DNA from: Peribacillus muralis
Lineage (GTDB): Bacteria > Bacillota > Bacilli > Bacillales > DSM-1321
DNA: 64,000 nucleotides
Assembly (NCBI RefSeq): GCF_001439925.1
Contig: NZ_LMBV01000002.1
Span: 137,580-201,579 of the forward strand
Direction: 5' to 3'
The translations under genes were made by a program, and so were the position numbers. The notes under the pieces were generated by a model, which saw only the letters and a program-made list of their open reading frames with translations, was not told where the DNA came from and did no database searches. This document shows, in pieces, positions 1-8,635 of the stretch. Each line of letters begins with the position of its first letter. Position 1 is the first letter of the stretch.

Positions 1-52
1 ACATGGGAATTAAAATAGAACTCAGCCCATAGTTTGGAGAATTTGGACTTGA

Positions 53-105
53 TCGTTGCATTCCCTCAGGAGTGTCACCTTCCGTTCCACCCAAATTTGT
101 GTGAA
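53..105 (-). repeat. Possible degenerate copy of the dispersed foldback repeat
   Basis: Read on the minus strand, this stretch contains a GGAACGGAAGGTG block followed by CACTCCTGAGGGAATGC. This resembles the opening of the repeats at 20.5, 35.3, 52.8 and 57.1 kb (GGAGCG, then GAGACTCCTGCGGG). The rest of the repeat is not recognisable, so this may be a decayed or chance match. No gene is visible in the remainder of positions 1-297. Confidence 0.35.
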
Positions 106-297
106 AAGCCACTGACCACAATATCGGAGGGTCTACTCTTTGGCCGTTTCAATCCTCTCTGCTCCAACGAAAATAGCTTCGGATAAGGGGGGATGTACAT
201 GTACGTTTTGATTGCGTTCAATTGGACATGTCGGTCGCCAGTGATGACCTAGATAAGGTATTTGGAGGGGGGACCATTCTTTATGACTGATTAAATT

Positions 298-337
298 AAA
301 AAGGGTTTCGGAATGAGAGCATTCCGAAACCCTTTTT
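298..337 (-). terminator. Intrinsic terminator of the LCP gene
   Basis: This is a near-perfect hairpin with arms GGGTTTCGGAATG and CATTCCGAAACCC, flanked by an A-run and a T-run. It can work in both directions and lies just downstream of the minus-strand LCP gene. The inner arm GGAATG/CATTCC is shared with the terminator at 34979-35016. Confidence 0.85.
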
Positions 338-380
338 GCCTGAAGTTTGAGAGGATGGCAATAAAGTCATCTTCTTTAGG

Positions 381-1307
381 TTATATTCCCAAATGTGTTT
401 TCATACGGTTTTGGGCTTCCAGTTTTTTTTCTTCTGGAACGATGTTGTAAAAGACGCCATCGACCCTTTGATTGTCACCTTGAAGTGTATATTGTTCAAT
501 GTTCTTTAGTGAAGATTTATAATTGTTTTGGATGCTAAGCATTTCATTGAAGGTTAAGTTGGTTTCAACGTTTTTTCCTAGTGCCTTGAATATATCGTCA
601 TAATTAGTGAGTGTCGATAGGCTTGAGCCCTTTTTCATGACAGCTTGGATAACCTGGCGTTGACGCATTTGCCGTCCGTAATCCCCGCGTGGATCTTCCT
701 TACGGATTCGGGAATAAATCAAGGCCTCTTTACCATTTAAGTCAATGGTGCCTTTATTGAAGGTAAAGCCTTTGTAGGCAAGGTCCATATCATTATCAAC
801 GGTGACGCCGCCTACAGCATTCACGATATCTTGGAAGCCTTCCATATTCATTTTGACGTAATAATCGATCGGAACGTCGAGATAAGCTTCGACTGTGTTG
901 ATCGACATGGAAACTCCGCCAAATGCATAGGCATGGTTCATTTTATCATTCGTGCCTTTGCCGATGATTTCTGTACGTGTGTCTCGTGGCAAACTCAGTA
1001 ATTCAATGGATTCCTTTTTCGGATTGACCGTCATGACAATCATCGTATCTGATCGCCCTTTGTCATTTTTCCTTTCATCGACACCGAGGATAAGGATTGA
1101 AAAAGGGTCTTTGCTTTTAAACTTAATATCATCTACACGCTTATCCGTTTTATGCTCCGTACCCTGCATTGTCTGAATCGCGCCTGCCAGGGATTGGTAG
1201 ACGGAAGCTGCATAAGCACCTGCACCTATGAAAAGGATAAGTAAGGTAAAGCCAATTATTTTAAACGTTTTGCGCTTCTTTTTCTTCTTCTTATGTTCAG
1301 ATCTCAA
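381..1307 (-). CDS. LytR-CpsA-Psr (LCP) family cell-wall polymer ligase
   Basis: LCP proteins transfer undecaprenyl-linked polymers, typically wall teichoic acid, onto peptidoglycan MurNAc at the outer membrane face. The 308-residue product has a very basic N-terminus, one membrane segment at about 16-36, then the extracellular LCP domain. Family motifs visible are GVDER (75-79), GRSD (84-87) and LPRDTR (106-111), plus an Arg-rich YSRIRK stretch near 195. The start is a TTG preceded by GGGAGGA at normal spacing. It is the leftmost member of the teichoic acid region, and a second LCP gene lies at 20.6 kb, so the two may share or divide polymer substrates. Which B. subtilis paralogue (tagT, tagU, tagV) it matches cannot be decided here. 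Confidence 0.88.
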   Translation of the reverse strand: MRSEHKKKKKKRKTFKIIGFTLLILFIGAGAYAASVYQSLAGAIQTMQGTEHKTDKRVDDIKFKSKDPFSILILGVDERKNDKGRSDTMIVMTVNPKKESIELLSLPRDTRTEIIGKGTNDKMNHAYAFGGVSMSINTVEAYLDVPIDYYVKMNMEGFQDIVNAVGGVTVDNDMDLAYKGFTFNKGTIDLNGKEALIYSRIRKEDPRGDYGRQMRQRQVIQAVMKKGSSLSTLTNYDDIFKALGKNVETNLTFNEMLSIQNNYKSSLKNIEQYTLQGDNQRVDGVFYNIVPEEKKLEAQNRMKTHLGI

Positions 1308-1498
1308 CTAAATTCCTCCCTGAACCATCCAACTAAAATGGAGGGCATGAAAAAAGTACCTAGACCTAACTATACCTTTTTTTTGTCGAAAATAGAATAG
1401 TATCTTTTTGTAGATAGAGTGTAATTTTACCTATTTTTACTTAACGAAGCAGCAGATCCTTTCAACATCATCGGTGTTTTTTTAAAAAAAGCCTTACA

Positions 1499-1535
1499 CA
1501 AAAATGGACAGGCTCTAAGTGAATGCCTGTCCATT
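1499..1535 (-). terminator. Terminator of the LysM endopeptidase gene
   Basis: An 11-bp hairpin (AATGGACAGGC/GCCTGTCCATT) lies immediately downstream of the minus-strand gene and is followed on that strand by TTTTGTG. Confidence 0.75.
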
Positions 1536-1540
1536 GAAGC

Positions 1541-2587
1541 TTATAAACTTTTATAACCAATGATCCTGCTCTTGAAATAAGAGTTTGAAGTAGAAGTGAT
1601 TGTGACGCCCTTGCTGGATGAGGCATGAATGAATTCCCCGCCACCCAAGTAGATTCCCATATGACTTACCACGGCTTTACTAGAACCGGTTGCAAAGAAG
1701 ATAAGATCACCGCTTTTAGGTGAAGTAACCTTTTTGCCCATATCATAATATGTAGAGGATGAAACCCTGGAGATATCATATCCGGCCTTCTTGAATGTGT
1801 AGTAAATGAAACCGCTGCAATCGAACCCTGATGGAGACGCGCCTGCCCATGAATAAGGTGTTCCAATCATTTTCTTCGCTTCGGAAACGAGCTTGGCCAC
1901 TTTGCTGCCGGAGCTAGGTGCTTCTACCTTAACATCATTATTAGCTGGTGTGCTGGAACTGGATGATTTGCTTAATCTTAGCTTTTGTCCGACTCTAATG
2001 AAATCTGAGTTTAACGAGTTGAATGCTTTAAGCTGTGCTACTGATAGCTTGGTCTTTATGGCGATTTTTGAAAGCGTATCACCTTTTACCACGATGTATG
2101 TAGCAGAATTCGCCGGGGTCTCTGTAGGATTGGATGGTTTGGAGCTGCCGGGTAAATCAATTGTAGTGGTGGTAGTCGATTTAGATACGATTAGTTTAGC
2201 CCCTGCATAAATTCGATCCGATTTTAAGTTATTCATTTTCATCAATTCAGCAAGTGTCAAGTTATGCTTGTTCGCTATCCGTGTTAACGTGTCGCCAGAG
2301 ACGATGGTATATGTGGTATTCTTCGTTTTTTTCAAGGAAACAGAAGAATCATTAGATGTTTTGTCGGAGTTGGATGTTAATATTTTTTGGTTGATTCTCA
2401 AAAAGTCGGTTTTTAAATGATTAAGCTGCTTCAAGTCATGTACCGTCGTATTATGTTTCTGTGCGATTTTGCTTAACGTATCGCCGCTTTTGACTGTATA
2501 TGTACTGGCAAGGGCAGGAGAAACAAAAGTTGAAGATAAAATGGCTAGTGTCGAAAATGCGACTACACTTTTTTTCAAGATTTCCAC
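1541..2587 (-). CDS. Secreted LysM-NlpC/P60 peptidoglycan D,L-endopeptidase (LytE/LytF/CwlS type)
   Basis: The product probably cleaves D-Glu-mDAP bonds in stem peptides during wall growth or cell separation. The 348-residue protein has a signal peptide ending near ALA (27). Three LysM repeats follow at about 29-72, 92-135 and 163-206, each with a YxVxxGDTL core and separated by Ser/Thr/Lys-rich linkers. The catalytic NlpC/P60 domain spans about 230-348, with Cys257 in DCSGF, His309 in SHMG and a third polar residue His321. Three LysM repeats match B. subtilis LytE in architecture. A WalR-type box about 50 bp upstream supports control by the WalRK wall-homeostasis system, as known for lytE. 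It is monocistronic with its own terminator. Confidence 0.92.
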   Translation of the reverse strand: MEILKKSVVAFSTLAILSSTFVSPALASTYTVKSGDTLSKIAQKHNTTVHDLKQLNHLKTDFLRINQKILTSNSDKTSNDSSVSLKKTKNTTYTIVSGDTLTRIANKHNLTLAELMKMNNLKSDRIYAGAKLIVSKSTTTTTIDLPGSSKPSNPTETPANSATYIVVKGDTLSKIAIKTKLSVAQLKAFNSLNSDFIRVGQKLRLSKSSSSSTPANNDVKVEAPSSGSKVAKLVSEAKKMIGTPYSWAGASPSGFDCSGFIYYTFKKAGYDISRVSSSTYYDMGKKVTSPKSGDLIFFATGSSKAVVSHMGIYLGGGEFIHASSSKGVTITSTSNSYFKSRIIGYKSL

Positions 2588-2634
2588 CTCTATGTCTTTT
2601 TCCCTATTCTAACAAAATAAACAGGCGAAAATAT

Positions 2635-2651
2635 ATTACATTTTTATTACA
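2635..2651 (-). promoter_or_regulatory. WalR (YycF) binding box upstream of the LysM endopeptidase
   Basis: On the minus strand the site reads TGTAAT, five A, TGTAAT. This exactly fits the published WalR consensus TGTWAH-N5-TGTWAH. It lies about 48 bp upstream of the endopeptidase start codon. Confidence 0.75.
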
Positions 2652-2815
2652 AGGGGAAAATAGTAGTATTATACTGGTTTATATTGGTTTGATAAAGGTG
2701 ATAAAACCAACAAAATTTTCTATATTATGAGTCTTTTTTCACAAAAATGTTCAAGGCGTAAAAGCTTGTCGTACGCTGTTAAATTATCACTGATTTACAT
2801 GATAATTGGGATTTG

Positions 2816-2848
2816 TCAAAAAAACCCACTTCATCAATGAAGTGGGTG
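2816..2848 (-). terminator. Terminator of the tagD-tagB operon
   Basis: An 11-bp hairpin (ACCCACTTCAT/ATGAAGTGGGT) is followed on the minus strand by a run of T. It is placed directly after the tagB-like stop codon. Confidence 0.85.
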
Positions 2849-2855
2849 AGTGATT

Positions 2856-4019
2856 TTATTTAAAAAGAAAGTCAACTACATTCCGGCTTGAGTTTCCAGT
2901 CGAGTATTGATTCCATTTTTGGTTAAAGGCAGCGATTTTCATTAATGAATGATCGGCGACTCGGATTTGTTTCAATAAAGCTTCTGTGGTGGATACTACC
3001 GGTCCCGGCATGGAAGCTGTGTAGTCTTCCCAAAAGCCCCGCTCCTGTACATACTCAGCTAAATCATAGGCGAAGAAAATCATCGGCCTGTTTAGAAAGG
3101 AGAACTCAAACGGAATTGAAGAGTAGTCGGTTATTAATAGGTCTGTGCTGATCAGCAGTTCATTGACATGAAATTCATTAGTGACACAATAAACGAACCC
3201 AGGGAATTTAAGGTGTAAATCATGATCTGCTTTAACCGCTGGATGCAATTTAAGCAGAAGTGCATAATCCTCACCCTGCAGTTCCTCATACAGTAATTCC
3301 AAATCGAGTGCAATCGCTCCATCATTCAAGCCATCATTACGAAATGTAGGGGCATATAGCATGATTTTCTTATGCTCTAATTCTGGAAACTTGGCAAGAA
3401 ATGCACGACGTGCTGTCTTTTTTGATTTCTCATTGAAAAAGAAATCGGTACGAGGTATCCCGGTCTTTAATATGTGGGATTCAGGCAATTGAAAACTTTC
3501 CTGATAAATTTCGGCCATTCTGTCTGAACCTGAAGTAACATAATCGAATTTTTTATATACATCCAGGAACCTTTTCCGAGCTCCAAGAGAACGGTTTTGA
3601 ATGGAAGGGTCTTTTGCGCCGAATTGTTTAACGGCCCCGGCCGCATGCCACACTTGAACGCATTTCACTTGCTGTTTGAATGAAACGGCGGAAAGAAAGC
3701 CATAATAATTATCAATGATGATCACTTTCGATGTAGCAAGATGATAAATCGATAGGAAAAGGGCGATGATATTTTTTGATTCAAAAGGAAGGACGATGGT
3801 ATCCCCACCGTCCTCTACATGTATATGACTGCTCGATTTCATCAAAAATACTTTTTTGACGGAAATGTCCTGCTTGTCCATTTCGTCAGCGATATATTGG
3901 CAATTATCCCCGAATGAAGAGACAAAGGTCGTTTTGTCATGCAAAGGGAAGAGTTTAAAGATAGAGAATAAAACTTTGAAACAAAAAAGATAAATCCCTA
4001 TCGCGAATTCTTTAGCCAT
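2856..4019 (-). CDS. tagB: TagB/TarB-type CDP-glycerol:glycerophosphotransferase (teichoic acid primase)
   Basis: The enzyme should add the first glycerol phosphate from CDP-glycerol to the ManNAc-GlcNAc-PP-undecaprenol linkage unit on the cytoplasmic membrane face. From ATG 4019 the product has 387 residues, close to B. subtilis TagB (about 381). Motifs are WHAAG (about 124-128), a GIPRTDFF segment, LYAPTFR, LHP (His259) and TDYSS (297-301), followed by the C-terminal WNQYSTGNSS signature typical of TagB. A longer frame upstream only reads through tagD and is not real: the ATG at 4019 overlaps the tagD stop by 8 nt, implying coupled translation. An N-terminal hydrophobic stretch fits peripheral membrane attachment. 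Confidence 0.85.
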   Translation of the reverse strand: MAKEFAIGIYLFCFKVLFSIFKLFPLHDKTTFVSSFGDNCQYIADEMDKQDISVKKVFLMKSSSHIHVEDGGDTIVLPFESKNIIALFLSIYHLATSKVIIIDNYYGFLSAVSFKQQVKCVQVWHAAGAVKQFGAKDPSIQNRSLGARKRFLDVYKKFDYVTSGSDRMAEIYQESFQLPESHILKTGIPRTDFFFNEKSKKTARRAFLAKFPELEHKKIMLYAPTFRNDGLNDGAIALDLELLYEELQGEDYALLLKLHPAVKADHDLHLKFPGFVYCVTNEFHVNELLISTDLLITDYSSIPFEFSFLNRPMIFFAYDLAEYVQERGFWEDYTASMPGPVVSTTEALLKQIRVADHSLMKIAAFNQKWNQYSTGNSSRNVVDFLFK

Positions 4020-4410
4020 TAGTAACTTGTAACAGGTCATCTTTAATTTGGGAAGTCGAAATGCCGATTGTTCTTGGAAGGTAGACCACATCACAAACTT
4101 CGGATAACTCATCGAATTTGCCCTTCCAGTCATCTCCCATTACAAAGATATCTACACCTTCACGAATGATGTCTTCCCGCTTTTGTTCCCATTTGTTCTC
4201 AGGTATAACTTCATCCACATAGCGGATCGATTCAAGGATCATTTTTCTGTTTTCAAAGCTATGATAAGCCTTTTTATCTTTTAAAGCATTAAATTCATCA
4301 GTGGAAATGGCAACGATAAGATAATCCCCTAAATCTTTAGCACGTTTCAATAGATTGATATGACCCCAGTGAAGTAAATCAAAGGTACCATAAGTGATTA
4401 CTTTCTTCAT
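4012..4410 (-). CDS. tagD: Glycerol-3-phosphate cytidylyltransferase
   Basis: This enzyme makes CDP-glycerol from CTP and glycerol-3-phosphate, the donor for all the glycerophosphotransferases in this region. The 132-residue protein is nucleotidyltransferase-fold throughout. It carries the HWGH motif (about 14-17) and the C-terminal RTIGISTSQIK motif that closes the CTP site. Length and motifs match B. subtilis TagD (129 residues) along the whole chain. An AGGAGG-type ribosome site precedes the ATG. It is first in a two-gene operon with tagB and divergent from the large polymerase gene across an 800-bp intergenic region. Confidence 0.95.
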   Translation of the reverse strand: MKKVITYGTFDLLHWGHINLLKRAKDLGDYLIVAISTDEFNALKDKKAYHSFENRKMILESIRYVDEVIPENKWEQKREDIIREGVDIFVMGDDWKGKFDELSEVCDVVYLPRTIGISTSQIKDDLLQVTNG

Positions 4411-5210
4411 TTTTTATTCCTCCTGTAAGACTCTTCATTTCTATAAAAATAGTAAGAGTCAATTTGATATTTAGTTGGACCATTAGATTATGAAATGAAA
4501 TGTAAAGCAGGTTACTAGCATTCCATGGCATTCGGCTGTTACTTGCCTATGGAGCAAAATCAATAATGACTTACCTTACTAATTATAACTTAATAGCTTT
4601 ACAAATAAACAACAATTTATTTACATTTAAACCACATTTTCTTTTAATGATAATAAAACTATTAATTTCAGCCCGTATAATTGTCCGTTAAGTGATATAA
4701 AGCAGTATCTAAATATAATATCAAACGGAGTTAAAGGTAAAAAGAAATGAACGACAAAAATGAGCCAATCACATTTTATCATGTTTAGGAGAGAACAACT
4801 AGAGGAGCTACTCAAGGGGAAGTGTGAGTGATAGGGGACATGGGCTGTCATGTATAGGCTCCAAATCTATCGGTTACCATTGTATATACCCAATTAATAA
4901 AAATCAAGAAGAAACGTGAGCGGCTGAATGGCTGGATTTGGGGAGATGGCAGGACGTTCAACTGTGCTTCTTTGTATAGGATTTCGGTAACAATATATAG
5001 AAGGAACTTGCTTCGTTTGTTTCAAAAGGGGTATGCTGCTATCGGCACACAGAAAGCCAATATTTTCGTTAATATACGCTTATTTGGTAATGTGTGGGAA
5101 ATCATCTTATCGGTGACGTGATATTGAGTAAAATGCGAAAAAAGTTTATGATTTTAAAGTACAATGAATGAATCGAATTTATTTAAATAATTTGTTATAG
5201 GTGGTTTAAA
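4411..5210. other. Long AT-rich intergenic region between divergent teichoic acid operons
   Basis: About 800 bp separate tagD from the tandem polymerase gene. It must hold both divergent promoters. A TACAAT at 5160-5165 could be a -10 element, but no convincing -35 or activator site was found. One short open frame (4627-4851) lacks a ribosome site and known motifs. No repeat or RNA structure was recognised. Confidence 0.5.
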
Positions 5211-8200
5211 ATGATAAAGAGGCTTCTTGGAAAAAGAAAAGCAAAAAAAACTCCTAAAATTAAGCTGAAGCAAGTTCTTAGCATTTGGCAAGAGGGAAAT
5301 ATGTTGTTCATAAAAGGACAATTTTCAAAAGAACATTATTTCGCAAAAGAAATATGGCTATTCTCCAGAGAAAATGAAGATCAAAAAATAAAAATCGCTG
5401 AAATGGCTGGTTCAGCTAATTTCGAATTTACAATAAATCTGCAAGATGTAATGCGGAAAATAAATGAGAACAACCCGACTGTTTATGATTGTTTTATGAA
5501 AATTTCCGTACCGGTCGATAAGCTAAGCAAAAAAACGATACAAAATATCGAACATAAAGCGGCATATGTAGAAGAATCCGACCAGGTTCATATTGAGTAC
5601 CCAATTCGTCTAGGTCGTTTTCAGGAAACGTACATTGACAATTTGAACATATACTCCTACGAAGATAAACAATGCATATTCTCGATAACGAATAAAGGAA
5701 ATCTATCTCTATACGTCAATGAGACCCCTAAAGCTTCAATCAAGTCTCAAATCGAGAAAATCACCAACAAGTCGAAAACGATGCATATCAATGGTCAAAT
5801 TTTCACCAAACATTCAAAGATCTTAAAAGGTGAAGGTGTAGTTAAAGGAAGACAAAGTGACAAGGAATACAAGGCAAATCTATCTTTTATCCATAACCGG
5901 GAAATGAATAGTAAGAAATACGGTTTGAATCGTTATATATATGATTTGAAATTGGATATAGAACAATTGGTCAGTGTCGATTTGCAAGATGATATATACG
6001 ATATATACATGAAATTACATTTGCATGATCAGGAAGAACCGAAATTGGTACGTGTCGGACGACCAACAACCAGAGCTAAATTATTCACTAAAAAGACCAA
6101 CGTCAGATATGATCATACAGTGGCTATAGTTAATCCGTACTATACCTTTAAAGCATCTAACTTATCATTGGAAGTGTTTAACTTCCCGATAGAAAGTTAT
6201 CAATATTTAAAAAGTATGATGGGATGGAAGCGAATCCTCAGTCTATTCAACAAGAAAAAAGATGTCTGGTTAATCGGAGAAAGAACGTATAAAGCCCAAG
6301 ATACAGGATATCATTTCTTTAAATATATGAGGGAAAAACATCCGGAAAAAGAAGTGTATTATGTAATAGAAGAAAATTCCGTCGAAGCTAAAAATGTCGA
6401 ACCCTTCGGAAATGTACTTTATTTCAAGTCGAAGGAACATATTAAAAAGACTCTGGAGTCGACACGCATCATTGCATCGCATCATCCAGATTACTTATAT
6501 CCATTAAGAACGACTGAATTTAAGAATCGTGTTAAGGGAGTTAAGGTGTTTCTTCAACATGGGGTTATGGGTACGAAGAATATGGTGGCGAACTATGGAA
6601 AAAAAGCCACTTCCGGTTTTAATACGGATGTTTTCCTAGTAAGTTCCGACTTCGAAAAGGATATGATCGTAACGGACTTTGGATACAACGAAAAAGAAGT
6701 GTTCGCAACGGGACTATCGAGGTTCGACTCACTGTTCAACGATGATGTTTTAGTTAAGCGGCAAGTGTTGATCATCCCAACTTGGAGGGATTGGATTACT
6801 TCCGATGATATATTTTTGGAAAGCGAGTATTTTGAAAGATATCAGAAATTAGTGAACCATCCGGTTTTACATGAATTAGTTGAAAAAGATGGGTTTGAAA
6901 TTATCTTTTGCCTTCACCCCAATATGCAGAAATTCACGTCTTATTTTAAAGATGCTCCAGTTAGGGTAATCAGTCAGGGTGAAGTGGATGTCCAAAGGTT
7001 AATTAAGGAAAGTGCAATCATGATTACGGATTATTCAAGTGTCGCTTTCGATTTCAGTTTCCTGCATAAACCAGTGATTTACTATCAATTCGATAGAGAT
7101 CGTTTCATAGGTAAAAGGCCATCGCATTTGGATCTGGATAACGATCTTCCTGGTGATATCGTTGATGAATTGGATGAGCTGTTGAATAGATTGGCCGAAT
7201 ACGCGAAAACTGATTTTACCATGAAGAAAAAGTATATGGACAAAGCTGACCGTTTTATTAAGTATCGCGATGTTCATTCCAATTCGAGAATATTCGAAGT
7301 GATTCAGAAGGCTGAAAAAAATCAAGCTGCCCTGAATAAATTATATAACCAAGAGTTGCTCAAATTGGTAATGACTCGATTCAGGAAAAGTCAATATTAT
7401 TTCCCTGTTATGAAAAAAGCATATACAATGATGTCTAAGCTTCTCCCTGTTGACAGGAACCTAATCCTTTTCGAAAGTGGGATAGGCAAGCAATTTGCGG
7501 ATAGCCCTAAGTATATCTATGAAGAATTGATTAAAAGGGATAATAATCACAAAAAAGTTTGGGTGTATAATGGGAATTTGCCGGTAAAAGGGAAAAACAC
7601 GAAGGTGATAAAACGCCTAAGTCCGGAATACTACTATTATTTAGCCAAAGCAGGCTATTGGATAAATAATCAAAATTTCCCTACCTATATGAGCAAAAGG
7701 AAAGAAACCACTTATATTCAAACTTGGCATGGCACCCCCCTGAAAAAAATGCTATTCGATATAGAAAATATACAGGGAAGAGAAGATGGATACTTAGATC
7801 GAGTGCATGCTGCAACTAAAACATGGGATTATTTAATTTCACCAAGTCCATACGCATCCCAGGCCTTCAGAAGTGCCTTCAAATATAATGGGAAGATATT
7901 GGAAACTGGATATCCAAGAAATGATTTGTTTTACAAGGACGATGCGGCAATAACTGCCAAGTCAGTAATAGAAAAGCTGAAGATACCCGCAGGAAAAAAA
8001 GTCATCTTATATGCTCCTACATTCCGGGATAATCAAACATCGAAAAACAATAAATTCATTTTCGATCTAAAATTTGATTTGGAAAAAATGAAGGCGGCAC
8101 TGGGGGATGAGTATATCCTGTTGTTAAGGATGCATGTTGTCATTAGCAATAGTCTCAGCATCCCTAGCGAATTCGAGGATTTCGTCATGAATGTATCCAA

Positions 8201-8540
8201 TTATTCAGATATCCAGGAGCTTTACCTGATCTCTGACATCTTGATTACGGATTATTCTTCAGTAATGTTCGACTATGCGAATACTGCTCGACCGATTTTG
8301 TACTATACGTATGATCTGGAAGATTACAGAGATAACATCCGCGGATTTTATATGGATTTTGATAAAGAAGCTCCAGGGCCATTTTTGAAAACGACGGAAG
8401 AGATTATCGATTCCATTATTAATATTGATCAAATAAACATGCAATATAAAGAGAGATATGGTTCATTTAGAGAGAAGTATTGTGGAATAGAGGATGGGAA
8501 AGCTACAGAAAGAATCGTCAATCAATTTTTTGAGGATTGA
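5211..8540 (+). CDS. Large tandem-domain CDP-glycerol glycerophosphotransferase (TagF-like)
   Basis: The 1109-residue protein has about 330 N-terminal residues without a recognised motif, probably a beta-rich accessory region. Two complete glycerophosphotransferase domains follow. Domain 1 has LQHGVMG near 447 and TDYSS near 605. Domain 2 has TWHGTPLKK near 839, TGYPRND, LYAPTFRD and TDYSS near 1012. The second domain closely resembles the stand-alone TagF encoded at 10299. TagF enzymes polymerise poly(glycerol phosphate) from CDP-glycerol at the inner membrane face. The two domains may do different steps, for example different phosphodiester linkages or acceptor sites. It opens the operon that ends in tagGH, and starts at an ATG after TAGGTGG. 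It could make a second, minor phosphopolymer rather than the main teichoic acid. Confidence 0.85.
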   Translation: MIKRLLGKRKAKKTPKIKLKQVLSIWQEGNMLFIKGQFSKEHYFAKEIWLFSRENEDQKIKIAEMAGSANFEFTINLQDVMRKINENNPTVYDCFMKISVPVDKLSKKTIQNIEHKAAYVEESDQVHIEYPIRLGRFQETYIDNLNIYSYEDKQCIFSITNKGNLSLYVNETPKASIKSQIEKITNKSKTMHINGQIFTKHSKILKGEGVVKGRQSDKEYKANLSFIHNREMNSKKYGLNRYIYDLKLDIEQLVSVDLQDDIYDIYMKLHLHDQEEPKLVRVGRPTTRAKLFTKKTNVRYDHTVAIVNPYYTFKASNLSLEVFNFPIESYQYLKSMMGWKRILSLFNKKKDVWLIGERTYKAQDTGYHFFKYMREKHPEKEVYYVIEENSVEAKNVEPFGNVLYFKSKEHIKKTLESTRIIASHHPDYLYPLRTTEFKNRVKGVKVFLQHGVMGTKNMVANYGKKATSGFNTDVFLVSSDFEKDMIVTDFGYNEKEVFATGLSRFDSLFNDDVLVKRQVLIIPTWRDWITSDDIFLESEYFERYQKLVNHPVLHELVEKDGFEIIFCLHPNMQKFTSYFKDAPVRVISQGEVDVQRLIKESAIMITDYSSVAFDFSFLHKPVIYYQFDRDRFIGKRPSHLDLDNDLPGDIVDELDELLNRLAEYAKTDFTMKKKYMDKADRFIKYRDVHSNSRIFEVIQKAEKNQAALNKLYNQELLKLVMTRFRKSQYYFPVMKKAYTMMSKLLPVDRNLILFESGIGKQFADSPKYIYEELIKRDNNHKKVWVYNGNLPVKGKNTKVIKRLSPEYYYYLAKAGYWINNQNFPTYMSKRKETTYIQTWHGTPLKKMLFDIENIQGREDGYLDRVHAATKTWDYLISPSPYASQAFRSAFKYNGKILETGYPRNDLFYKDDAAITAKSVIEKLKIPAGKKVILYAPTFRDNQTSKNNKFIFDLKFDLEKMKAALGDEYILLLRMHVVISNSLSIPSEFEDFVMNVSNYSDIQELYLISDILITDYSSVMFDYANTARPILYYTYDLEDYRDNIRGFYMDFDKEAPGPFLKTTEEIIDSIINIDQINMQYKERYGSFREKYCGIEDGKATERIVNQFFED

Positions 8541-8635
8541 TTCCTGAAACAAAGGGTATTGTTGATTTTGAGTAACCGGTAGATTGGCTGCCTTAGCGAT
8601 ACATGCACCTCTACACACGGAAGGAGAGGATTGGA

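Noticed and set aside
1-297. Remnant of a transposase or truncated gene at the left edge
   Set aside because: All six frames carry early stops and no motif was recognised; only a weak match to the dispersed repeat was kept.
4627-4851. 74-residue open frame on the minus strand in the tagD/polymerase gap
   Set aside because: No ribosome site, no recognisable motif, and low-complexity hydrophobic composition expected of translated AT-rich DNA.
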